64,000 bases of DNA. It comes from Flavobacterium daejeonense DSM 17708. Its GTDB lineage: Bacteria > Bacteroidota > Bacteroidia > Flavobacteriales > Flavobacteriaceae. Of the stretch, positions 57,448 through 64,000 are shown piece by piece (position 1 is the first letter of the stretch; every line of letters starts with the position of its first letter). The notes under the pieces are model-generated. The model was not told where the DNA came from. It made no database searches and saw only the letters and a list, made by a program, of their open reading frames with translations. Position numbers and translations under genes: made by a program. The stretch is from contig NZ_AUDK01000001.1 of NCBI RefSeq assembly GCF_000425425.1, positions 310,001 to 374,000 on the forward strand, given 5' to 3'.

Positions 57448-58194
57448 CTAAGAAAAACTGCTTCTCCTTTGCAAATGTTTTCGTTTCGCTTTTATCAGGT
57501 TGTACCGCATTTTATCGAGCAACAAACTTATCAGCAAAATTAAAGCCGCAACTATTAATGTTTTCAGTTTCAAATTCAATTTGGAATAACAAAGTCCACC
57601 AACTAAACCTCCTGCAAAAAAGAATGCAATAATGTAAATTCGGAGTTTGATATTTTCCTTTAATTTTTCCTTATCAGGATGTAATTCGGGGAAAAACAAA
57701 TGAGAAACATCAATTCCTAAATCGGTAAACAAACCCGTAAGATGAGTAGTTCTCACTACCGCATTTGAAATTTTTGTCACAAAAGAATTTTGAAGTCCCA
57801 TCGCAAAAAGCAAAGCGCAAACTATTAAATCAGGAAAACCTTTGACAAAAGAATCGCTTAAAAAACCAATAGCTATCAAGATAAAGAACTCTATAATTGT
57901 TGGAAAAACATAGATTTTGAGTTCTTTGTTTTTTCCAAACTTCTCCGTTAAAAACCCCGATGTAAATGAACCCAAAAAGAAAGAAAAGATATAAAGAAAA
58001 TAAACGGTTCCTTTCCAAAAATCAAAATTTGCAACATCATTTATAAACAAAGCAAAATGCCCTGTAACATTAGTCGTTAGCTGCCTGAACGCCAAAAAAC
58101 CGCTTACATTTACAATCCCGGCCACAAAGGACAAAACAGTCGCAATTCTCAGATTATGCACTAAGGTTCTTTTTTTGCCCTGATGTCTGAACAT
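57448..58194 (-). CDS. YoaK family membrane protein (DUF1275)
   Basis: This 248-residue inner-membrane protein has about six hydrophobic helices. The N-terminal ATVLSFVAGIVNVSGFLAFRQLTTNVTGHFALF matches the conserved start of the YoaK/DUF1275 family, including the T-x-x-TGH-like motif. NSFVTKISNAVVRTTHLTGLFTDLG is the second family block. The function is not established; transport is assumed. It is convergent with the GntR-type gene with about 30 bases between them, and is transcribed alone. Confidence 0.82.
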   Translation of the reverse strand: MFRHQGKKRTLVHNLRIATVLSFVAGIVNVSGFLAFRQLTTNVTGHFALFINDVANFDFWKGTVYFLYIFSFFLGSFTSGFLTEKFGKNKELKIYVFPTIIEFFILIAIGFLSDSFVKGFPDLIVCALLFAMGLQNSFVTKISNAVVRTTHLTGLFTDLGIDVSHLFFPELHPDKEKLKENIKLRIYIIAFFFAGGLVGGLCYSKLNLKLKTLIVAALILLISLLLDKMRYNLIKAKRKHLQRRSSFS

Positions 58195-58266
58195 TGTATG
58201 CGAATTAATTAATTTTCAACATTGTATTACTGCTAAGTTACTAAAACGAACTGAGTAAGAAACAAC

Positions 58267-58299
58267 AAACCCCTAAAAAACATATGCTTTTAGGGGTTT
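58267..58299 (-). terminator. Intrinsic terminator after tRNA-Ser
   Basis: AAACCCCTAAAA (58267-58278) pairs perfectly with TTTTAGGGGTTT (58288-58299), 25 bases beyond the tRNA 3' end. Confidence 0.8.
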
Positions 58300-58323
58300 T
58301 AAATCTTTTGACATTTTAATCAG

Positions 58324-58410
58324 CAGAGAGGATGGGATTCGAACCCACGATGCAGTTACCCACATACAAACTTTCCAGGCTTGCTCCTTCAACCACTCGG
58401 ACACCTCTCT
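58324..58410 (-). tRNA. tRNA-Ser (anticodon GGA)
   Basis: The 87 bases fold as a class II tRNA. The acceptor stem pairs AGAGAGG with CCTCTCT, followed by discriminator G. The D arm has GTCCGAGTGGTTGAAGGAGC, the anticodon loop is CTGGAAA with GGA, a long variable arm is present, and the T arm contains GGTTCGAATCC. CCA is not encoded. It reads UCC and UCU codons. Confidence 0.95.
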
Positions 58411-58465
58411 ATTTTGAGTTTGCAAATAACTAGAAAAAAATTGAGTTAGAAAAACAAAAAATGAA

Positions 58466-59497
58466 TTATTCTGTCATTTCCCCTCTAAGGGATGTTTCAT
58501 AAACCGATTTAAAATCTTTTGGCACTATATTTTGACTAAGCAAAAACATCAATTTAGTGATTGCAGCTTCGGTGGTAATGTCTTTTCCGGAAATTACTCC
58601 AATCTTTTTCATATCCGAACTGGTTTCATATTGTCCCATATTGACACTTCCGGCCGAGCATTGCGTAACATTAACTACCTGAACACCTTTATTAATTACT
58701 TTTTCCAAAGCATTTAAAAACCAACTTTCGGTTGTAGCATTTCCGGAACCGTAGGTTTCTAACACAATTCCTTTTAATTCAGAAATAGCTAAAATAGCGG
58801 TAAAAATCCTTTCGCTCATACCGGGAAACATTTTCACAATCACCACATTCGTATCAAATGAATAGCAAACGTTTAATTCTTTTTCTTTGGCTTTAGCCCA
58901 AAACAATTCCGGTTTAAAGTTCAAATAAACGCCCGATTCGGCTAATGCAGGATAATTTGGCGAACAAAAAGCATTAAAATTCTCCGAATTTATCTTCGTA
59001 GTCCGATTGCCGCGATACAATTTGTATTCAAAATAAAGGCAAACTTCCCGAATTACTGCCTGATTATTTTCGCGCATCGACGCAATTTGGATCGCGGTAA
59101 TTAAATTTTCTTTAGCATCGGTACGCAAATCGCCAATAGGAAGTTGAGAACCTGTTAAAATAACCGGCTTAGCTAAATTTTCGAGCATAAAACTCAAAGC
59201 CGAAGCCGTATAAGACATCGTATCCGAGCCGTGAAGCACCACAAAACCATCAAATTGATTATAATTAGTTTCCACCACTGAAGCAATAGCTCTCCAATGT
59301 TCCGGATTCATATCCGAAGAATCTATAGGTTTTTCAAAAGAAAAAGTTTCAATTTCACAATCCAGCTGTTTTAACTCGGGAACTCTTTGTAATAATTTAC
59401 TAAAGTTGAACGCTTTTAATGCTCCGGTTTTTAAATCCTTTTGCATCCCAATGGTTCCCCCGGTGTAAATCAGCAAAATTTTAGTCCTTGAGTTCAT
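58466..59497 (-). CDS. Type I L-asparaginase
   Basis: This 343-residue cytoplasmic enzyme hydrolyses asparagine to aspartate and ammonia. The first catalytic threonine is in LLIYTGGTIGMQKD near residue 14. The second is in FVVLHGSDTMSYTASALSFML. Without a signal peptide it belongs to the cytoplasmic (type I, AnsA-like) group. The gene overlaps the acyltransferase gene upstream by 17 bases, so they are co-transcribed, although their functions are not clearly linked. Confidence 0.93.
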   Translation of the reverse strand: MNSRTKILLIYTGGTIGMQKDLKTGALKAFNFSKLLQRVPELKQLDCEIETFSFEKPIDSSDMNPEHWRAIASVVETNYNQFDGFVVLHGSDTMSYTASALSFMLENLAKPVILTGSQLPIGDLRTDAKENLITAIQIASMRENNQAVIREVCLYFEYKLYRGNRTTKINSENFNAFCSPNYPALAESGVYLNFKPELFWAKAKEKELNVCYSFDTNVVIVKMFPGMSERIFTAILAISELKGIVLETYGSGNATTESWFLNALEKVINKGVQVVNVTQCSAGSVNMGQYETSSDMKKIGVISGKDITTEAAITKLMFLLSQNIVPKDFKSVYETSLRGEMTE

Positions 59498-60623
59498 GCG
59501 AATATTTCATTTTATTAACCACCGGATTAGCATACATAGCTAATATTCCCTGCCATGCAACAGGATTAGTCGCATCAATTCGTTGTTCCAGTCTTCTAAC
59601 AAAAACCGCTTTTTCATCCGGCGTATATTGGTTCGAATATTTATCTGTTTCATTCAAAATATCATACGCAATATAATTGGTAGGCCACAACTTATAGCTA
59701 TTCAGGATTGAATCGTCAATTGCCTGAGCCAAAGCCTGAATTTGTTTATTGACATTATCATTTTCAGCTACAATGGCATCAATTTCCGTGTCTAAAACTT
59801 TTCCAATGTGAATGTAAATACGTTTCTTTTGCCCTAAAGCACCACTCAAAATGGTCATAAAATCCTCATTTTCCTGCTTTACATACACTTCATTATTCGC
59901 TTCAGCTAATAATTGCGGCATTTTTAAAGCATCAGTAGGATCATATTCATAAGAAATAGAAACCGGAACTATCTTTAATTTTTTGAAATAATCCATCAAA
60001 TTAGCCTCATCAGAAGCCATTCCTATCATTTTTAAAACGCCCGGATTAGTGGCATCATTTCCGTCTTTGGTTCTTCCCTCACGTTGCGCAATCCACACCG
60101 AACGGTTTTCATGCAACAACAATTGATTAATATATTCGGATAACAATTTAGAACTTTGCAACATTTCTCTTGGTCCCAAACCACGTTGCACCAAAAAGTT
60201 TCTATTCAATTTAGCCAAAACATGCAAAAATGGCTGTTTTACCAAATTATCTCCAATTGCAGAAGCCGTCATCACCAAATCATGCTCAAACAAAGTAGCA
60301 TTGAGCAAAGTGGTATCTAACAAAATGTCACGATGATTGGAAACAAACAAATAGGAAGTGTTAGGTTCTAAATGTTCGAAACCGGAAGTAGATAAACCTT
60401 CTGAGCTTTTTTCCAGTACTTTTTGAACCGATTGGTAAATAAAATTACACTGAAAATCACGAATCGAATGCGTTTTCAACAATTGTTCTTTCCAAACTTC
60501 ATCGGCTAGATCAGGAAAAGAGAAATTCATCAGAGACTTTAACATCGGGTGATGAAGTACTTCTTTAATCGCTTTATTTATTTCGGTATCATAATAGGGC
60601 CGAATCTCGTCAAACTTTTGCAT
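59481..60623 (-). CDS. Glycerolipid acyltransferase (PlsC-like family)
   Basis: The chosen start (60623) gives MQKFDEIRPYYDTEINKAIKEV, as in relatives; a longer frame to 60680 would add a hydrophobic segment directly after the tatD stop. For the 380 residues the acyltransferase block is SNHRDILLDTTLL, with its catalytic histidine, followed by a basic substrate block around SVWIAQREGRTKDGNDATN. It probably acylates a lysophospholipid or another lipid at the inner membrane; the substrate is not fixed. It overlaps the asparaginase gene and lies after tatD in the same direction. Confidence 0.78.
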   Translation of the reverse strand: MQKFDEIRPYYDTEINKAIKEVLHHPMLKSLMNFSFPDLADEVWKEQLLKTHSIRDFQCNFIYQSVQKVLEKSSEGLSTSGFEHLEPNTSYLFVSNHRDILLDTTLLNATLFEHDLVMTASAIGDNLVKQPFLHVLAKLNRNFLVQRGLGPREMLQSSKLLSEYINQLLLHENRSVWIAQREGRTKDGNDATNPGVLKMIGMASDEANLMDYFKKLKIVPVSISYEYDPTDALKMPQLLAEANNEVYVKQENEDFMTILSGALGQKKRIYIHIGKVLDTEIDAIVAENDNVNKQIQALAQAIDDSILNSYKLWPTNYIAYDILNETDKYSNQYTPDEKAVFVRRLEQRIDATNPVAWQGILAMYANPVVNKMKYSHELKD

Positions 60624-60683
60624 TATTGGTATTATTAAAAAACAAATGAACAAAAAAAATATTAAACTTTTGCGAATCACGTT

Positions 60684-61493
60684 TTAAATCCCAAAAATTG
60701 CTTTCGAATTTTCGGTAGTGATTCGGGCAATTTCATCGGCAGAAATACCATAAAGCGATGACAATTTATCCATTACCTTAACCAAATAACTGCTTTCATT
60801 TCTTTTTCCACGGTACGGAACCGGAGCCAGATAAGGTGCATCAGTTTCTAAAACAATATGTTGAATATCAATTTGATTCAAAAATTGGTCAATTTTTCCA
60901 TTTTTAAAAGTGACTACTCCGCCAATTCCTAATTTCATATTATAAGACAAAGCCTGAAGCGCCTGCTCATAAGTTCCGGAAAAACAATGAAAAATCCCGA
61001 ATAAATCATCTGATTTTTCTTCTTCCAAAACCGCAAAAACTTCATCAAAAGCTTCCCGACAATGAATAACGATAGGTAATTGGTATTTTTTGGCCAGCTG
61101 AATTTGTCTTTTAAAAGCAATTTGTTGCTCTTTTAAATGGGTTTTGTCCCAATACAAATCGATTCCAATTTCGCCAATAGCGTAGAATTTTCTTCTCTTT
61201 AATTCATCTTCAACAAATAGCAATTCGTCCAGATAATTTTCCTTTACATGCGTAGGATGTACTCCGGTCATCAAAAAAATATGCTCCGGATATTTCGCTT
61301 CCAAATCATACATAGCAGCGGTGTAAGCCGAATCGATAGCAGGAATAAAAAAACGAGTCACTCCGGCATCAAGGGCTCGTTGTATCATTTCGTCTCTGTC
61401 CTGATCAAATTCTTCGCTGTATAAATGGGTGTGGGTATCGGTAATTATGGGTTTTGTTTCCAATGCTGAAATTTTAATGCTGCAAAATTGCAA
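60684..61493 (-). CDS. tatD: TatD-family metal-dependent DNase
   Basis: This 269-residue cytoplasmic TIM-barrel hydrolase has the metal ligands of the TatD family: TDTHTHLYSEEF (HxH), GEIGIDLYWDKTHLKEQQ (Glu), VIHCREAFDEV (His), FHCFSGTYEQAL (His) and ETDAPYLAPVPYRGKRNE (Asp). Family members act as 3'-5' DNases in DNA repair or degradation. The first 17 residues before TDTHTH are longer than usual, so a later start is possible. It is upstream of the acyltransferase and asparaginase genes with short gaps. Confidence 0.92.
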   Translation of the reverse strand: MQFCSIKISALETKPIITDTHTHLYSEEFDQDRDEMIQRALDAGVTRFFIPAIDSAYTAAMYDLEAKYPEHIFLMTGVHPTHVKENYLDELLFVEDELKRRKFYAIGEIGIDLYWDKTHLKEQQIAFKRQIQLAKKYQLPIVIHCREAFDEVFAVLEEEKSDDLFGIFHCFSGTYEQALQALSYNMKLGIGGVVTFKNGKIDQFLNQIDIQHIVLETDAPYLAPVPYRGKRNESSYLVKVMDKLSSLYGISADEIARITTENSKAIFGI

Positions 61494-61558
61494 AGATTTT
61501 TAAAAACTAACCACAAAAGGCACAAAAGTTTCTTCTCAATTATATTTAAAAACAAAAA

Positions 61559-61582
61559 ACACAAAGTGTAAAATCTTTGTGT
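61559..61582 (-). terminator. Intrinsic terminator after the anti-sigma/TPR gene
   Basis: ACACAAAG (61559-61566) pairs with CTTTGTGT (61575-61582), and the minus strand continues with a T-rich run. It lies about 40-60 bases after the stop codon. Confidence 0.75.
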
Positions 61583-61618
61583 CTTTTGTTTTCCTTTGTT
61601 TCTTATGTGTTTAAAAAC

Positions 61619-62341
61619 TTAATCCAGCTTATCCAACAATTCCTGAACCTGATTATAATTCTCATAATCCAAAGGAATCGTCAATAAGATTTCTTTGCAG
61701 GATTGATAATCTTTTTGTTTTAATTTGGCCAAAGCCAAAGCATAAATCGCTTTGTTTTTATAAACCGAATTACCCGATTTTATCTGGTTAAACGCTGCTT
61801 CGGCTTGTTTTATTTGGTTATTTTCCAATAAGGAAATCCCATAAAAATACTGGATTTCAGCCGATTTATTTTGTCTCAAAGCAGCCTCAAAAAGCGGAAT
61901 TGCCTTTTTATAATTCTTAGTATTAAAAGCATTTTCAGCTTCTTTTACAAGCTCTAACCCCTCGCCTCTTTCAGTTAAATAGGCATTCTCAAACTGATTA
62001 TAATCTTCAAATTTAGGTTCGGAAGGATGAAACAAAAACAAGCCCAATAGCAAAATTACCGTAGCCGCTGCCATATAAACATACGGTTTCATCAAAATAA
62101 GTTTCGATTTTTTAGGTTTGAAATAGTCCCGGGAAATATTTTTCAAATTAGCTTCAAATGTCTCTCGGTCCACTGCAAAATCAAATTTGGTTTCCAGTTG
62201 CAATTGTACTTCTTTGAAAGTTTCAAATTCTAATTTCAATTCTGCATTCTCAGAAAGTTGCTTTTCAAAATCCAACCGGTCTTTTTCAGACAATTCGCCC
62301 TGAAGATATTGATCAAACAATAGATATATTTCTTCTTTCAT
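61619..62341 (-). CDS. Probable anti-sigma factor with periplasmic TPR domain
   Basis: This 240-residue protein has a cytoplasmic N-terminal part (about 1-80) with LFDQYLQGELSEKDRLDFEKQL, typical of anti-sigma domains. A single membrane segment follows (about 87-107, VYMAAATVILLLGLFLF), and a periplasmic C-terminal part (about 130-240) has TPR repeats (AENAFNTKNYKKAIPLFEAALRQN, YGISLLENNQIKQAEAAFNQI). Its first codon overlaps the sigma factor stop in an ATGA, a mark of translational coupling. It should hold the sigma factor until an envelope signal arrives. The inducing signal is unknown. Confidence 0.75.
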   Translation of the reverse strand: MKEEIYLLFDQYLQGELSEKDRLDFEKQLSENAELKLEFETFKEVQLQLETKFDFAVDRETFEANLKNISRDYFKPKKSKLILMKPYVYMAAATVILLLGLFLFHPSEPKFEDYNQFENAYLTERGEGLELVKEAENAFNTKNYKKAIPLFEAALRQNKSAEIQYFYGISLLENNQIKQAEAAFNQIKSGNSVYKNKAIYALALAKLKQKDYQSCKEILLTIPLDYENYNQVQELLDKLD

Positions 62342-62928
62342 GGCTCCTGTTTTTTTAATGATTTAAAACTACTGTGCTCTTGAATCCACTGCGCCAACTG
62401 ACCCGTACAGAGCGATTTTTTCTTCCTCACATAAGCATAACTCACATTTAGTTTTTGAGCTACTTCTTCCATAGATTTTAATGTAAAACTCCATTTTAAA
62501 ACTTCCTGACATTTTTCGCCTAATCGCTGGAACATCGCGTCAAAGAGTTGTTGCTTTTCTTCAAATTGTTCTGTTTGCTCAAGCATTTCTTCGGTGGGTT
62601 CATTAACAGATGTAAAATCATCGGCTATTGTTACCCTTTTATTGGAAGTTTTTTTGAGTTCATTCAACCATTTTCTTTTGCATAACAAAAAAAAGTACGC
62701 ATCAAAAGGACAAGTCAGCTGCAATTTACCAGCCTTTGCCTGATTAAACAGTAAAATCATTATTCCCTGAACCACATCCTGCGCCTGATCTTCATCACCC
62801 GAATTATTCCTTATATAGGAAACCACTTTGGGAACATATTTTTTATAAATACTATGAATAATGGCCGAATCATTATTCGCTAAACCTTCTATTAGATATT
62901 GATCAGCGTGCAGCTTGTTATTTGTCAT
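62338..62928 (-). CDS. Extracytoplasmic-function-type RNA polymerase sigma factor
   Basis: The chosen start (62928) gives MTNNKLHADQYLIEGLANND; the longer frame to 62994 is less likely. The 196 residues have region 2 at about 25-95 (SIYKKYVPKVVSYIRNN, AQDVVQGIMILLF) and region 4 at about 120-180 (RLGEKCQEVLKWSFTLKSMEEVAQKLNVSYAYVRKKKS). No region 1 is present, so it is an ECF-type sigma. It is coupled to the anti-sigma/TPR gene and divergent from a lipoprotein gene. Tandem repeats between the two are likely promoters of its regulon. Confidence 0.85.
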   Translation of the reverse strand: MTNNKLHADQYLIEGLANNDSAIIHSIYKKYVPKVVSYIRNNSGDEDQAQDVVQGIMILLFNQAKAGKLQLTCPFDAYFFLLCKRKWLNELKKTSNKRVTIADDFTSVNEPTEEMLEQTEQFEEKQQLFDAMFQRLGEKCQEVLKWSFTLKSMEEVAQKLNVSYAYVRKKKSLCTGQLAQWIQEHSSFKSLKKQEP

Positions 62929-62959
62929 AGAAAAAAATTTATCGAAAATACAAAAAATT

Positions 62960-63221
62960 GGGTTAACAATTTTAAAACCATTTTGATATAGCACTGTAAA
63001 GGTTCTTAAAACATTAAGGTAGCTAAGTCAAAAAAAAGAATCTGAAATAAATCCAAATTAAAGGGGTAACAATTAAAAACCCAAGTTGATATAGCAATAT
63101 AAAAACAGATTAAAAAAAGAATCTGAAATAAATTCAGATTAAAGGGGTAACAATTTTTACAGCTATTTGATATAACAGTATAAAAACCTTTAAAATTATT
63201 TTTTGAAAACAGGGGTAACAA
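62960..63221. repeat. Tandem imperfect repeats with GGGGTAACAA, likely sigma-factor promoters
   Basis: GGGGTAACAA occurs at 63063-63072, 63144-63153 and 63212-63221, and a variant (GGGTTAACAA) at 62960-62969. The larger units also share TTGATATA and GTATAAAAAC about 20 bases on. The unit of about 80 bases seems to be duplicated in tandem. A perfect 8-bp palindrome (AATCTGAA...TTCAGATT, 63120-63140) lies inside one unit. The GTAAC core resembles ECF -35 elements. The stretch lies between a sigma factor gene and a divergent lipoprotein gene, so tandem autoregulated promoters are likely. No gene is seen in it. Confidence 0.65.
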
Positions 63222-63313
63222 AACAAAACCCAAATTGATTTAATCCTATAATTAACAACCAAATCTGAAAACCACTTGAAAGAATCAAGCCAGATTTATA
63301 AAAACTAGAAATT

Positions 63314-64000
63314 ATGAAAACAAATTTTAGAAAAATCGGACTTTTAATATTCGCTTTGACAACTTTCGCAAGCTGCGATAACAGCGACGGAGATGATATC
63401 AAACTTTCGCCTCCAACTGCAGCCGCTTTTAAAAGCATCAGTGAAAAAGGCTTAAAAAGAAACACACAAAATTTTACCATGACAGCGGGAAATGGAGTGG
63501 TAACTTTAACGTCCGCAAAGGGTGTCAAGCTTTACATTAACGGAGATTGTTTGACTAAAAACGGAAATCCAGTTACTGGACAAGTGGACATCGAATATAT
63601 TGAACTTTTTGATAAAGGAAATATGTTAGTGACTAACAAACCAACAATGGGAATTATGCCTGACGGAAACCGAAACTTACTCATTTCCGGAGGAGAATTC
63701 TTTATCAAAGCCACTCAGGACGGAAAAGAATTAACAACTGGTTGTAACATCACTTTAATGGTTCCGGCCGATCTTACCGGAGGAGTTGACAACGCTATGA
63801 CTTTATGGAAGGGAATTATTGACGACGAAGGAAATTTAGCCTGGGAAGACGCCCGTAACGATGGTGCCAACGGAAAAGGAGGCGTTCAGGCCGAAGGAAA
63901 CAACTATTATGTGAGTTTTGGAAACTTTGGCTGGACAAATGTGGATAAATTCTACAGCGACCCAAGACCTAAAACTACGATTCTTGCCGATGCTCCGGAA
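63314..64000 (+). CDS. Lipoprotein of unknown function (partial, runs off the window)
   Basis: The frame has no stop before the window edge, and 229 codons are visible. It starts MKTNFRKIGLLIFALTTFASC, a lipoprotein signal with anchor cysteine at 21. The mature part has many glycine-rich beta-strand segments, including LYINGDCLTKNGNPVTGQVDIEYIELF, in the way of a beta-sandwich of the carboxypeptidase-regulatory type, and MVPADLTGGVDNAMTLWKGIIDDEGNLAWED. I do not recognise it. It is divergent from the sigma/anti-sigma pair and downstream of the tandem repeats, so it is probably a target of that sigma factor. Confidence 0.75.
   Translation, partial: MKTNFRKIGLLIFALTTFASCDNSDGDDIKLSPPTAAAFKSISEKGLKRNTQNFTMTAGNGVVTLTSAKGVKLYINGDCLTKNGNPVTGQVDIEYIELFDKGNMLVTNKPTMGIMPDGNRNLLISGGEFFIKATQDGKELTTGCNITLMVPADLTGGVDNAMTLWKGIIDDEGNLAWEDARNDGANGKGGVQAEGNNYYVSFGNFGWTNVDKFYSDPRPKTTILADAPE

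Noticed and set aside
62960..63221. CRISPR array or coding repeats
   Set aside because: The repeats are few, their spacing is uneven (about 103, 81 and 68 bases) and the sequence between them is related. No cas genes are present.
63006..63714. Open frames on the minus strand opposite the lipoprotein and the repeats
   Set aside because: They lie opposite a clear lipoprotein frame with signal and lipobox, or within tandem repeats, and have no recognisable protein features.

Overview
The window looks like a chromosome segment of a Flavobacterium-like member of the Bacteroidota. The evidence is low GC, promoters of the form TTG-N19-TAnnTTTG (seen upstream of asd, of a glycoside hydrolase operon and in two duplicated leader regions), almost no strong Shine-Dalgarno sequences, many lipoproteins and a TonB-dependent receptor, a MurF-alanine racemase fusion, and 6-bladed beta-propeller and NVEALA-like proteins.

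Layout. 1-22 kb is core-like: the end of a LysE-type exporter, glutaryl-CoA dehydrogenase, a DUF3050 protein, an Fe-S operon (Mrp ATPase, NifU-like scaffold, ferredoxin), a membrane AraC-type regulator overlapping an alkyltransferase-like DNA repair gene, a second LysE exporter, TrmB, an ammonium transporter, an L,D-transpeptidase lipoprotein, a ribosome-associated factor, prolyl oligopeptidase, a TonB-dependent receptor with a small His/Cys-rich companion, a frameshifted FRG-domain gene, Asd, MscL, MurF-Alr, and a PAP2-like protein convergent with a PorT-like barrel.

23-45.5 kb is an AT-rich accessory island, all on the minus strand. It holds two related modules. Each begins with a small secreted cysteine-containing peptide with a nearly identical 44-residue NVEALA-like leader ending in an AHA signal peptidase site. 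Each peptide gene has a duplicated leader region of about 250 bp upstream and a strong hairpin just downstream, then lipoproteins (6-bladed propellers, DUF4221-like), CxxC thioredoxin-like proteins, a TlpA-like protein and an RND exporter. The module at 33.1-45.5 kb is intact: O-antigen ligase/TPR protein, peptide, DUF4221-like protein, CxxC lipoprotein, propeller, TlpA, adaptor, RND, TolC, small HTH protein. The module at 23-32.6 kb is partly decayed: its TlpA copy has one nonsense codon, its adaptor survives only as a fragment of about 150 bp, and an accessory signal peptidase I, a divergent RND protein and a transglutaminase-like lipoprotein follow. I read the island as a candidate maturation and export system for small disulfide-rich peptides; this is inference.

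46-57.4 kb is a uronate and polysaccharide catabolic operon (BNR-repeat protein, GH2, tandem GH43, DUF4861, mannonate oxidoreductase, UxuA), with a divergent GntR/LacI-type regulator and a consensus promoter. 57.4-64 kb carries YoaK-like protein, tRNA-Ser(GGA), asparaginase, an acyltransferase, TatD, and a sigma factor/anti-sigma-TPR pair divergent from a lipoprotein that runs off the window. Tandem GGGGTAACAA repeats lie between that pair and the lipoprotein.
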